Below are positions 55,932 to 64,000 of a DNA stretch of 64,000 nucleotides, piece after piece. Each line of letters opens with the position of its first letter. Position 1 is the stretch's first letter. The DNA lies in contig CALGXC010000004.1 in assembly GCA_937936045.1 (NCBI GenBank), positions 434,001 to 498,000 on the forward strand, given 5' to 3'. A model generated the notes under the pieces. It did no database searches and was not told the DNA's origin. It worked only from the letters and a program-made list of their open reading frames with translations. The stretch is from an uncultured Candidatus Saccharibacteria bacterium. Lineage in GTDB: Bacteria > Patescibacteriota > Saccharimonadia > Saccharimonadales > Saccharimonadaceae. Position numbers and translations under genes: made by a program.

Positions 55932-56942
55932 TTACATAGATTGCAATAAATCATAAGCAACAGCCGCTGATAGCGCCTGCATTTGACGAAGATTATCACC
56001 CGGCTTAAGCGGCGGTTTTAGGCTGCGAATAAGATAAAAGCCGACAAATGACGCCAGCATTTCCACGTTCAACTCACCCAGCCACGGCGTTACGTCATGA
56101 CCATGGCGCGCCATATCAACCAGAAATTCTGTCGCACCAGATCCCTGGGACGCACAGGAAGCCCAGTTCCAGTCAACCAACTTCAACTCGCCAGTTTGCG
56201 GATTAAATGCCAAATTGTCACTACGAACATCCGAATGATTAAAGCAATCTTCCGTCTGCTTGGCAAATTCTTTAGCGCGCACCGAAATATCAATCAACCC
56301 ATCGCACTTTTCTAACAGCTCAATTATAGCCTGACAACGCCGCTGATTAACCTCCAACTGATTTGGCAATAGTTTTTGATAGTTATTAATCAATCGACGA
56401 CGAATATCAGCGTCAGCAATAATCTGATCAATCCCATCATCTAAGCCAAGCTCTCTCACCACAAACGGTTGTAGTTGCAATTCTTCAATTAGCTCCTGCG
56501 GCAATTTTATTTTTTCCAACTCTCGAACCGCGGTTATCACCGTCGAAATATAACGTTCCGCGACAGAGTTATCCGTCGGAGGTTGCCACAACCACCCATC
56601 TGACGAAGCGTAACTGCTCGTCATCAACACGTAACCGTCATCAGCTAATTTAGTCCAATCAGCAACATATTGCGGATAAGTTTTCTGCAACAAGCGCGTT
56701 ACTGCATAATCTTTTTTTAGCCAGCCTAATTCCCGCTCACCCTCATCCGACAATAAATTAGCATCAACTTCTTTAACGAAAATCGTTCGATCGCCAGACG
56801 ACACTAATGCTCGACGATTAAGCGAAAAGCCGCCACTTACTGGCGTGATCCGTAATTCAGATGAATCAACGTTCAGCTCCGTCGCCGCACACCGCAAAGC
56901 TCTGTCGGTTAATAATTTATCGTGATCTGGCAATGTCTTCAT
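55932..56942 (-). CDS. Aminoglycoside-phosphotransferase-fold kinase, unknown substrate
   Basis: The 336-residue protein has the catalytic loop CFNHSDVRSDNLAFNPQTGE (HxDxxxxN type) and the metal motif KLVDWNWASCASQG. These mark the APH/choline-kinase fold. The N-lobe GGFSLNRRALVSS and IFVKEVD carry the nucleotide-binding lysine. No resistance role can be inferred. TATAAT ends 6 nt before the ATG, so the mRNA is leaderless. Confidence 0.82.
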   Translation of the reverse strand: MKTLPDHDKLLTDRALRCAATELNVDSSELRITPVSGGFSLNRRALVSSGDRTIFVKEVDANLLSDEGERELGWLKKDYAVTRLLQKTYPQYVADWTKLADDGYVLMTSSYASSDGWLWQPPTDNSVAERYISTVITAVRELEKIKLPQELIEELQLQPFVVRELGLDDGIDQIIADADIRRRLINNYQKLLPNQLEVNQRRCQAIIELLEKCDGLIDISVRAKEFAKQTEDCFNHSDVRSDNLAFNPQTGELKLVDWNWASCASQGSGATEFLVDMARHGHDVTPWLGELNVEMLASFVGFYLIRSLKPPLKPGDNLRQMQALSAAVAYDLLQSM

Positions 56943-56966
56943 GCGTAAATTATAACACCAGACAAC

Positions 56967-57971
56967 TTAAATCCGCTTAGTAAATACCATCACTCGACGA
57001 TCACGAGTTTGGGAATTTTTTATCCATTCCCCTGCGCACGTCATCAAATTCAGACCCTCAGATACGCCATCAGCTGGCCGAATAAAACTATTCATATCCA
57101 CATCAGATAATTTAACTGTTTGTTTTTTTATCACCTGATAACGCAGTATTTTACCGTCGCCACGCTCGACACTAATCGTATCACCGGTATTTAGAGATTC
57201 TAGTTTATTAAAAATTCCACCCAATGTTGTACCGGACGCATGCCCAATAATTATTGATGCGCCTAATTGACCTGGCTTAACACTGCCGGTATACCATCCA
57301 GCATCAAAGATGTTGACAGGTGACTGCATTGAACCGTCCGAATTGACGCTCATTTGCAAAACCCTAGCCTTAACCCCCAACTTCTCAATAGTGATGACTC
57401 GCGGCAAGTCCGCAGCTACTTTATACTTAGCGATCACATCATCTGAGACTTTAGTTTCATCTTTACCTTCACTACTTCTACGATCATTAGAATCATCGCT
57501 GCGTGCCGTTACTGGCGCCCCATTAACGGCGTTCTTTATTCGACTATTCAACAGCCAGGAGTCAACAAACGAATATATCGAGATTGTCAAGAGAATAATT
57601 GCAATTACGCCAGGAAGCTTTTTACGAAAATTACCGCCTAAAATATTTCGCAAAGATTGCTTAATACGTCTCCGCTTGCTACCCCGAAAATCACCGACAA
57701 ACACAGACTCTCCATAGATATCTAGTAAGCGGGCTGCTCGAGTCAGTTTTTTATTAATTAGCGTAGGTTTCTTTGATTTTATACACTGCCGAGGCTGTTT
57801 TGTCTTAGTTGACGCAGAATGATGAGCAATATCCGCAGTATGCTTCATATTCACACTATCGGTCACATTTACAACAATATCGCTCATCAGCCTGCGTCGC
57901 GGTACGACTACTCGACCCCTAGCCTTTGGCGGTGTCTGTAAATTGCGTATATTTCGTTCTCCCCGTATCAT
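56967..57971 (-). CDS. Sortase with a long basic cytoplasmic tail
   Basis: Starting at MIRGERNIRNLQTPPKARGR, the 334-residue protein has about 120 basic cytoplasmic residues, one helix (LPGVIAIILLTISIYSFVDS) and a C-terminal sortase barrel. The catalytic residues are His (SIIIGHAS), Cys (LNLMTCAGEW) and Arg (DRRVMVFTK). The tail is unusually long for a sortase. ATG 57971 lies 9 nt after TACAAT; the longer frame from 58010 begins inside the -35 box. The next gene upstream encodes a likely substrate. Confidence 0.88.
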   Translation of the reverse strand: MIRGERNIRNLQTPPKARGRVVVPRRRLMSDIVVNVTDSVNMKHTADIAHHSASTKTKQPRQCIKSKKPTLINKKLTRAARLLDIYGESVFVGDFRGSKRRRIKQSLRNILGGNFRKKLPGVIAIILLTISIYSFVDSWLLNSRIKNAVNGAPVTARSDDSNDRRSSEGKDETKVSDDVIAKYKVAADLPRVITIEKLGVKARVLQMSVNSDGSMQSPVNIFDAGWYTGSVKPGQLGASIIIGHASGTTLGGIFNKLESLNTGDTISVERGDGKILRYQVIKKQTVKLSDVDMNSFIRPADGVSEGLNLMTCAGEWIKNSQTRDRRVMVFTKRI

Positions 57972-57990
57972 ACCTACCTCATTGTAGCCA

Positions 57991-58030
57991 ACAGGCACGC
58001 TCTGCGTCAAACCGCTTATGGCGTGCCTGT
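57991..58030. repeat. Perfect 10-bp inverted repeat around the sortase -35 box
   Basis: ACAGGCACGC (57991-58000) and GCGTGCCTGT (58021-58030) are perfect inverted arms 20 nt apart. On the minus strand the loop contains TTGACG, the -35 of the sortase promoter (18-nt spacer, TACAAT). It may be an operator, or a hairpin in transcripts reading through from 58059. A T run follows only on the plus strand, where no gene ends. Confidence 0.65.
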
Positions 58031-58058
58031 CGATTTTTTAAGCCTTTACTTCGGCTCT

Positions 58059-59630
58059 TTACTTCTTACTAAGACTCTTTCGCTTTGTTACGAATAGTAG
58101 AGCGGCTGCTGAAGCTACTCCAGCTATAGCCCCAATCAAATTAACAGACAATTTTTCACCACCTGTATTTGGAGCTTTTGGAGCTTTTGAGTCATTCTGT
58201 GCCGTCAGTACAACATCATTACCGTCACCGCCAACATAACTAATCTTGAAGGTTGCACCACTTACAGTTACCTCTGCACCTTCTGGTAAGTCCTTAAACG
58301 TTCCCTGGACAGGGTTAGTGCCGTTGTTGCCGACGATCGTAAAGGTATCACCCTTCTTAATGACACCACCAGCCAAGTATGTTAAGTCTAGACTGCCATT
58401 TAGATAAACATCATGTGCAACGATCTGATCATAGTGATCCTTGTTTAAGATTTCCGCCTTATAAACACCGGTATTCTGTAGAGCGAAGGTTTCCAATACG
58501 GTAATTTTACCTGGTGAATTACCCGGAGCAACAACACCTGATACATCAAGACTCTTTACCGTAGCGTCACCGCCGAACACACCGCCTCCATTAACAGATA
58601 CCTCAGAACGACTGCCATTTAGTAAAACTGTTTCACCTTTTTTAACAGTCACAAACTCATCAGGTTTGTCGCCATCTAATTGTATTGTTTTAGCTTCATG
58701 AGCATTACCAATCTGACCATTCGGCGTGCCACTGGTGTTATTTGAAGACTCAACCAGTACTGTACCTTCATTATCTTTATGAGCAACCAGCTTACCTGGA
58801 CCACTAAGTTTACCAGTAATCTTCAATGTGACATTTGATGCCAGCCAATACTCAACATCACCATTAAGCGTAATGTCGCCAGACAGAACCGTCGTTACGT
58901 TCGAACTAGAACCTCCAGCGAATTGACAACGTATTCCATGAGAAATCATCGAGCCATTTTCAAAAGTGATTTTACTAGAACTTGTCTCGTTGTCATAATA
59001 ATCAATATCTAACTGGCCTTTATTTTTAACCAAGATACTATTAGCGCCAGCTAACGACACACTAGCATTTTCTCCGACAATTTTTTCTGCAGCTTTTATA
59101 TAACCATCTATATAATTACATCCAGCATTAGCAACCTCAAAACGGTTTATTGTCGGTTTGCCATCAAATCTACCATCAAATCCATTCGATTTCAGTTTTG
59201 ACAGACCAGTTACGGCGCCAGTAACATGAACAAGAGGTGTTTTGCGACTGTCTTTATTATCGATACTAGTCTTGTCACCAGTAAATTCAGCATCTGAGGT
59301 AAATCGCATCGTGTCAATTCTATAGTAGGCGCACGACTTATCATCAGGAAGGTTGTCCAGTTTTTTAACCTCTAATCCTGACAGGGCTACCGTTAAATCG
59401 TTCTGAATGTTTTCACTAGGACCTTCAACACACTTAAATACCAACTTAGAACCTTCTGTTGGTACTTGACCTTCTTTCCAGTTGCCTGCCGTTGACATTT
59501 TATGGTCACCAGCTGAGCCAGTCCACGTAAATGAAGCTGGCGCAGCACTTACCGGCGAATGAAGCGCCACTATGCCAACAATAGCCGCCACCGACGCGGC
59601 GCCGATTATTTTAGTATAAGAAACACCCAT
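58059..59630 (-). CDS. Sortase-anchored surface protein with beta-strand-rich body
   Basis: The 523-residue protein has a signal peptide ending HSPVSAAPA and FTWTGSAGDHKMSTAGNWKE at the mature N-terminus, as in autotransporter-like beta-helix proteins. A repetitive Ser/Thr/Gly/Asn body follows. The C-terminus is a sorting signal: APNTGGE, hydrophobic SVNLIGAIAGVASAAALLFV, then KRKSLSKK. APNTG is an LPxTG variant. GGGAGGG precedes the ATG. It is the obvious substrate of the adjacent sortase and may act as an adhesin on the host bacterium (inference). Confidence 0.85.
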   Translation of the reverse strand: MGVSYTKIIGAASVAAIVGIVALHSPVSAAPASFTWTGSAGDHKMSTAGNWKEGQVPTEGSKLVFKCVEGPSENIQNDLTVALSGLEVKKLDNLPDDKSCAYYRIDTMRFTSDAEFTGDKTSIDNKDSRKTPLVHVTGAVTGLSKLKSNGFDGRFDGKPTINRFEVANAGCNYIDGYIKAAEKIVGENASVSLAGANSILVKNKGQLDIDYYDNETSSSKITFENGSMISHGIRCQFAGGSSSNVTTVLSGDITLNGDVEYWLASNVTLKITGKLSGPGKLVAHKDNEGTVLVESSNNTSGTPNGQIGNAHEAKTIQLDGDKPDEFVTVKKGETVLLNGSRSEVSVNGGGVFGGDATVKSLDVSGVVAPGNSPGKITVLETFALQNTGVYKAEILNKDHYDQIVAHDVYLNGSLDLTYLAGGVIKKGDTFTIVGNNGTNPVQGTFKDLPEGAEVTVSGATFKISYVGGDGNDVVLTAQNDSKAPKAPNTGGEKLSVNLIGAIAGVASAAALLFVTKRKSLSKK

Positions 59631-59755
59631 TTTGTTTCCCTCCCGTACACGTTTGTGTTTTTATTTAATTTGTGACCTCACAATATCATTACTAAATGAG
59701 CTTTACAAGCATAATTGTATAAAATACAACAAAAAACTATATATTCTATCTGTTC

Positions 59756-60745
59756 TTAATTTGGAATGGCTAGTATAAATTCCGCGCCAGTTGACGGCTT
59801 GCTTTTGATGCGAATAATATAACCACAGCGATCCGCCAGAGTTTTAGCAATTGCCAGCCCCAAACCATAGCCCGACGCGTCGGTTCGAGTCCGCGCCGCG
59901 TCTGCACGATAAAATCTCTCGAAAATGTGTTTTTGATCATTTGACGAAATGCCTGGCCCATTATCTTTAACTATAAATTCCACAGAATTTTTATTCAAAT
60001 CAACCTGGATCTTCACTTCGCCGACTTTTTGCGGCGCGTACTTAATAGCATTGTCCACCAAAATTGATAAAATCTGACGAACCGCATTTGCCCGTAAAAC
60101 TACTTTTTGGCCATCTGGAATATTATGAAAAATCTTAACTTGCTTTGCTTTTGCAACCTGAAAATACTGCCCCATAACCTCTTTAATAATTTCAGAAATA
60201 TCAATTAGCTCTGGATCATTCAAAGCATTTTCTGACTTCGCCAAATCCAGCAGCGAATTGCTAAGGTTAGCCAGTTTTTTAATTTCATCAACGTTTTGGC
60301 TCAAAACCTGACGAGCTTTTTCGTCGGTCAACACACGCTTACGCATCGCTATTTCATTACTCAAAAGCAACGCCGCCAACGGAGTTCTTAGCTCGTGGCT
60401 AGCATTAGATACAAATTGGGCTTGCTGCTCAATTGACCGTTCAATTGGCGCCAGCGTTCTTCGCGCCAACACTAGACTCAGCCAATATCCAAATATCAAC
60501 ATCGCACCATTTAACGCAATTAAAGATATTACCACCATTTCGCGCGTTTCATTGTCACGTCGCTCCAGTCGATGATGAAATTGATCTTCAATATCCGCAG
60601 ATTGCTTAATATGGTCATCAGGCGGCAATTCTCGGTTAAGTTGCGTCGAGGTAACGGCATAAATAATCACGCTAAACACCAGTGACAACGTCATAATTAC
60701 AGCTAAATAGCTCAGTGCTAGTCGCTTGATGCGTTGCTGTTTCAT
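59756..60745 (-). CDS. Sensor histidine kinase
   Basis: The 329-residue protein has two membrane helices (about 10-32 and 71-92) around a short sensor loop, the phospho-acceptor box VSNASHELRTPLAALLLSNE, then DNAIKYAPQKVG, VKDNGPGISSND and GLGLAIAK. It has no HAMP or PAS domain. It overlaps the response regulator gene by 4 nt and lies between the surface-protein gene and the GH16 genes. Confidence 0.95.
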   Translation of the reverse strand: MKQQRIKRLALSYLAVIMTLSLVFSVIIYAVTSTQLNRELPPDDHIKQSADIEDQFHHRLERRDNETREMVVISLIALNGAMLIFGYWLSLVLARRTLAPIERSIEQQAQFVSNASHELRTPLAALLLSNEIAMRKRVLTDEKARQVLSQNVDEIKKLANLSNSLLDLAKSENALNDPELIDISEIIKEVMGQYFQVAKAKQVKIFHNIPDGQKVVLRANAVRQILSILVDNAIKYAPQKVGEVKIQVDLNKNSVEFIVKDNGPGISSNDQKHIFERFYRADAARTRTDASGYGLGLAIAKTLADRCGYIIRIKSKPSTGAEFILAIPN

Positions 60746-61416
60746 GATTTTTCCTCTAATTTATAGCCAAAACCAGAAACCGTGTGAATTAATTTCGACT
60801 TAAATGGCTTATCAATTTTTCGGCGCAAAAACATAATAAATAACTCAACATTATTCGGTAATACATCCGCGTCAAAATCCCAAACGTGCGATATAATCTG
60901 TTCTTTTGATAAAACTTTACCTTTATTTCGCATCAAATATTCCAGAACGCCATATTCCTTAGCGGTCAAGCTAATTTCCTGCGAAGCTCGCGTTACTTTT
61001 TTCGAGCTTGGATCAAGTTTCAAATCGCCCACCTGAAGAATTTCCTCCAATTTCTCATTCGGCCTACGAAGCAACGCCCTTATGCGAGCCAATAGCACAT
61101 CAAAGCTAAACGGCTTAGCTAAATAATCATCAGCGCCAGTGTCTAATCCTTCAACAATATCACGCTCCGCATCACGCGCAGTCAACATTAAAATCGGCGT
61201 TTTATTACCATCATTTCTCAGGGCTCGACAAACTTCATAGCCATTCATTTCTGGCAACATTATGTCCAAAATAATAACGTCATAATCATCAGCCGCAGCG
61301 GTTCGATAACCTTCGCTGCCATCATTCGCCACATCAACCGCATACGACTCGTCTTCCAACCCTTCTTTTAATAGTCGAGCAATTGTAACATCATCTTCAA
61401 TCAGTAAAACTCTCAC
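60742..61416 (-). CDS. OmpR/PhoB-family response regulator
   Basis: The 224-residue protein has a receiver domain with the phospho-acceptor in VIILDIMLPEMNGYEVCRAL, the K of YLAKPFSFDVL, and a winged-helix DNA-binding domain (SLTAKEYGVLEYLMRNKGKV). The GTG start follows TATAAT by 6 nt, so the mRNA is leaderless. Its position suggests control of the flanking surface-protein and GH16 genes. Confidence 0.95.
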   Translation of the reverse strand: MRVLLIEDDVTIARLLKEGLEDESYAVDVANDGSEGYRTAAADDYDVIILDIMLPEMNGYEVCRALRNDGNKTPILMLTARDAERDIVEGLDTGADDYLAKPFSFDVLLARIRALLRRPNEKLEEILQVGDLKLDPSSKKVTRASQEISLTAKEYGVLEYLMRNKGKVLSKEQIISHVWDFDADVLPNNVELFIMFLRRKIDKPFKSKLIHTVSGFGYKLEEKS

Positions 61417-61479
61417 AGATATATTATACCTTTATATTTCAACAATTTCACACAACTACCTAAAGCTGCGAAGTCATCG

Positions 61480-61506
61480 TCGCTATAGGTTTGTTGTTAA
61501 ATTAAC
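61480..61506 (+). promoter_or_regulatory. Upstream block shared by the two GH16 genes, copy 1
   Basis: This 27-nt block matches 63003-63029 at 23 positions and contains CTATAG, GTTGTTAAA and TAAC. GTTAAATTAAC within it is a perfect palindrome. It lies 164 nt before the first GH16 ATG and could be a regulator site. The remaining bases of the 61417-61670 gap are AT-rich, with TATAAT at 61634-61639. Confidence 0.5.
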
Positions 61507-61670
61507 TTGTTCTCATTTATACCTTTTTCATGGTAATTATTCCTCTAATTAATGCTATTTATATAGTAAATAATGGTTCTTTAATTTTGCTGTAAAATTG
61601 ACTATTCTTCTTTTATTTTTATTATGCTTGTTGTTATAATTGGTGTCTAACATAAATTTAAGGGGAGTGT

Positions 61671-62918
61671 ATGTTAATAAGAAAACGCTTTTTAAATACA
61701 AAAGTTAAAATATTAACCGGCATAATGATAGCTGGATTAGTTGTCAGTGGATCACTACTTACCTTGCCAACCGTACAAGCTAAGAATACTGTTAGTGATG
61801 ATTATCCACTAAATGATAGCGCCAACTGGAATCAAGAGCCTGTTTGGCGTGATGAATTTAATGGCACGTCATTAGACGCAGAATCTTGGAATGTGCGCAG
61901 TGGCGGATGGGGCGCAAACCACGTTCAAAGTTGCTATAGAAATAGAGAAGAAAACGTGAATGTTAAAGATGGCAGTCTAAATCTGGTTGGGTTATATAAG
62001 CCGGGCGAAAAGTGTAGTGGCAATGAAAAAAGCGGCAATTTCACCTCTGGATTCGTAGAAACGAAGGGCAAAAAAGCTTGGACTTACGGCTATATTGAAG
62101 CTCGCATAAAAATGCCGAATAATAAGAGTACTTGGCCAGCATTCTGGATGAGTCCTAACGAATCTGCATATGGTAGTTGGCCTCGCAGTGGTGAAATTGA
62201 CATCGTAGAAACTAAAGGCTCTAACTTAGATTACGCAGCAGCAGATGCTCACTGGGGAATCTCACCAGGATACAAGAAGCATGCCCAAGGTAAAAAATTG
62301 CCAGCTGGATTTAAAGACACTACTCAGTGGCACACTTACGGCGTAAAATGGACTGAAGGAAAATTGGAATATTACATTGACGGCGTAAAGTTCCACACCG
62401 TCAACGGATTCGATCAGCCAAACGCAGCAAATACACCTTATGGTCCGTTTGACAAGCCATTCTTCCTACGACTCAACTTGGCAATCGGCGGCGATTACAT
62501 TGACGGCCAAGGTAGTAAGTGGTCAAACGCCTACAATGCCCTAGCTAAATATCCAAAGTCATTCCCAGCAACTATGTCAATCGATTATGTCCGCGTATAC
62601 GAAAGACGAACAGCTAAAGAAGTTAACGTACCAGACAATAACTTGCGCGCTCAACTTAATAAAAACCTGTCAACAGCGCTTAGTACTGTTCGTAAAGACG
62701 ATCAAAAAATTACTGACGTAGAGTTGGAAAAATTGACAGATCTTAACCTAGATGCAGCCGACAACGCATCAGAAGCAGAAAAAATTCACGATTTAACAGG
62801 CTTGGAGGCAGCTAAAAACCTTAAGACTTTATCTCTTAAGAACAACTCTGTCTTCGACCTAAGAGCGGTTTCCAACATCAAATCTCTAAAGTCAATAAAC
62901 CTAACGATTAATCGCTAA
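61671..62918 (+). CDS. Secreted GH16 endoglucanase (laminarinase-like) with leucine-rich tail
   Basis: The 415-residue protein has a signal peptide (cut near TVQAKN) and a GH16 domain (VWRDEFNGTSLDAESWNVRS, WPAFWMSPN) with the catalytic motif SGEIDIVETKGSN, the beta-bulge-containing ExDxxE. The C-terminal 100 residues are a short leucine-rich or internalin-like region (LTGLEAAKNLKTLSLKNNSV) that ends without a cap. It should cleave beta-1,3-type glucans outside the cell. GGGGAG precedes the ATG. Confidence 0.92.
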   Translation: MLIRKRFLNTKVKILTGIMIAGLVVSGSLLTLPTVQAKNTVSDDYPLNDSANWNQEPVWRDEFNGTSLDAESWNVRSGGWGANHVQSCYRNREENVNVKDGSLNLVGLYKPGEKCSGNEKSGNFTSGFVETKGKKAWTYGYIEARIKMPNNKSTWPAFWMSPNESAYGSWPRSGEIDIVETKGSNLDYAAADAHWGISPGYKKHAQGKKLPAGFKDTTQWHTYGVKWTEGKLEYYIDGVKFHTVNGFDQPNAANTPYGPFDKPFFLRLNLAIGGDYIDGQGSKWSNAYNALAKYPKSFPATMSIDYVRVYERRTAKEVNVPDNNLRAQLNKNLSTALSTVRKDDQKITDVELEKLTDLNLDAADNASEAEKIHDLTGLEAAKNLKTLSLKNNSVFDLRAVSNIKSLKSINLTINR

Positions 62919-62939
62919 TTAGCTTAGGTGTTTACAGAA

Positions 62940-62976
62940 AAATTGTCATCTCATTATGGGGTGGCAATTTTTTATT
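62940..62976 (+). terminator. Rho-independent terminator after GH16 copy 1
   Basis: A 13-bp stem (62940-62952 with 62958-62970, some G-U pairs) and a T run follow the stop codon by 21 nt. Confidence 0.82.
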
Positions 62977-63002
62977 TCAACCCGAAACTTTAGTATTCGA
63001 CA

Positions 63003-63029
63003 TCTCTATAGTTCTGTTGTTAAAATAAC
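63003..63029 (+). promoter_or_regulatory. Upstream block shared by the two GH16 genes, copy 2
   Basis: It is the second copy of the block at 61480, 76 nt before the second GH16 ATG. It is followed by TTGTTATAGTGGTGT, which also resembles the first gene's TTGTTATAATTGGTGT. Confidence 0.5.
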
Positions 63030-63105
63030 TACATACTAAACTTTACTTTTATTCCGCTTATTGTTATAGTGGTGTTAAATATCAAAATATTGGGAGAGAT
63101 AAAAA

Positions 63106-64000
63106 ATGTTAATAAAAAAACGTTTTTTAAATAAAAAATTTAAGGCGGTAACTGGATTAATGGTCGCTGCATTTATTATTGGCGGGGCGTTGTTCGCTAT
63201 GCCCATAGATAATGCCAAAAGTGCAGGAAGTCCATATCCGCCAACAGACAGTGAATACGAGAAAGTATGGTCAGATGAGTTTAATGGAGATTCACTAGAT
63301 ACGAACGTATGGTCTCCATACACAGGAGGCTGGAACGCTAGTGAGGTTCAGGGGTGCTATACAGAATCCGCGGAAAATATAAACGTCAGTGGAGGCAGTC
63401 TAAATCTGATCGGTCTATATAAACCAGGCGTAACCTGTAATAAGGGTAAAAATAAAGATTTTACTTCTGGATTCGTAGAAACAAAAGAGAAACAAGCTTG
63501 GACTTACGGATATTTTGAAGCTCGCATAAAAATGCCAAATAATAAAAGTACCTGGCCAGCATTCTGGATGAGCCCTAACGTAAAAAGATACGGTGAGGGG
63601 TGGCCTATGAATGGCGAAATCGACATCGTAGAAACAAAGGGTTCTGATTTGGACTATGCTGCCGCGGATGCACACTGGGGAAAATCCATAACCAATAAGA
63701 CACACAAGAATAGCCACAAATCGGACCTACCGGCAGGCTTTTCAAATACTACTGACTGGCATACGTATGGAGTAAAATGGACCGAAGGAAAGTTAGAATA
63801 CTTCATTGATGGAAAAAGCTATCATACAGTTGAAGGATTTGGTCAACCAAATGCCGCAAACACACCGCACGGGCCATTCGACGTACCATTCTTCCTGCGT
63901 CTTAACATGGCAATTGGCGGTACTTATATCGACGGCCCTGGTGGTAAATGGTCGAATGCCTACAATGTCGTAGCAGAAGAACCAGGCACATTCCCTGCAA
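63106..64000 (+). CDS. Secreted GH16 glycoside hydrolase, second copy (runs off the window)
   Basis: From ATG 63106 (MLIKKRFLNKKFKAVTGLMV) the frame stays open for 298 residues to the window edge. It has a signal peptide and a GH16 domain closely similar to the upstream copy, including MNGEIDIVETKGSDLDYAAA and KWTEGKLEYFIDG. This is a tandem duplication. The first copy has ENVNVKDGSLNLVGLYKPGE where this one has ENINVSGGSLNLIGLYKPGV. GGGAGAG precedes the ATG. Confidence 0.93.
   Translation, partial: MLIKKRFLNKKFKAVTGLMVAAFIIGGALFAMPIDNAKSAGSPYPPTDSEYEKVWSDEFNGDSLDTNVWSPYTGGWNASEVQGCYTESAENINVSGGSLNLIGLYKPGVTCNKGKNKDFTSGFVETKEKQAWTYGYFEARIKMPNNKSTWPAFWMSPNVKRYGEGWPMNGEIDIVETKGSDLDYAAADAHWGKSITNKTHKNSHKSDLPAGFSNTTDWHTYGVKWTEGKLEYFIDGKSYHTVEGFGQPNAANTPHGPFDVPFFLRLNMAIGGTYIDGPGGKWSNAYNVVAEEPGTFPA

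Noticed and set aside
1..64000. TGA recoding to glycine
   Set aside because: TGA ends clear genes (7057, 44478), and glycine codons inside genes are normal GGN.
1..64000. CRISPR array or insertion sequences
   Set aside because: No regularly spaced direct repeats and no transposase genes or terminal inverted repeats were seen; the only mobile-element signal is the recombinase remnant.

Overview
The window looks like a chromosomal segment of a host-associated Saccharibacteria (TM7, Patescibacteria) cell, probably of the Nanosynbacter type. This is inferred from gene content: a complete arginine deiminase operon, small compact genes, peptidoglycan and tRNA-maintenance genes, heterodimeric exporters, DsbA-like thiol proteins, a class III ribonucleotide reductase, a sortase with an xPNTG surface protein, and almost no biosynthesis. 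TGA is used as a stop (for example at 7057 and 44478), which argues against the TGA-recoding Gracilibacteria/SR1. A trait visible throughout is a TATAAT-like -10 box that ends 5-9 nt before the start codon. It points to leaderless mRNAs, and it moves several starts downstream of the longest open frame.

Region 1-7.9 kb: murJ (partial), ftsH and tilS, three CAT-anticodon tRNAs including the initiator, a three-gene operon (membrane protein, free-standing ATP-cone, flavoprotein without redox cysteines), a CPBP protease-like protein and a DivIC-like protein. Region 7.98-10.6 kb is a small accessory island just behind the initiator tRNA. It holds a serine-recombinase remnant, an unknown gene, an ADP-ribosylglycohydrolase and a WhiB-like cysteine protein. 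Region 10.7-24 kb holds housekeeping and envelope genes: murC, MazG, an HD-CYTH fusion, trmB, an MscS channel, a CAP protein, aspS, a CBS membrane protein, a DsbA-like protein and a CorA pair.

Region 25-30 kb is the arginine deiminase operon arcA-arcB-arcD-arcC, which turns arginine into ornithine, ammonia, CO2 and ATP. Region 30-47 kb holds a TylF-like methyltransferase, a heterodimeric ABC exporter with one degenerate ATP site, tRNA-Pro, a NUDIX protein, a polar amino-acid ABC importer, an LTA-synthase-like enzyme, galE, an N-domain-less clpB under a perfect CIRCE operator, a DsbA/membrane-protein pair, and an ABC-2 exporter whose permease is broken.

Region 47-56 kb holds a polysaccharide deacetylase, a YggU protein, a stand-alone reverse transcriptase of the abortive-infection/DRT type, and the anaerobic ribonucleotide reductase operon. 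That operon runs nrdD, nrdG, a ferredoxin-reductase-like protein, then a very acidic cysteine-cluster protein, behind two NrdR-like boxes. Region 56-64 kb is a cell-surface locus: a kinase-fold protein, a sortase, its likely substrate, a two-component system, and two tandem GH16 hydrolases that share upstream sequence blocks.
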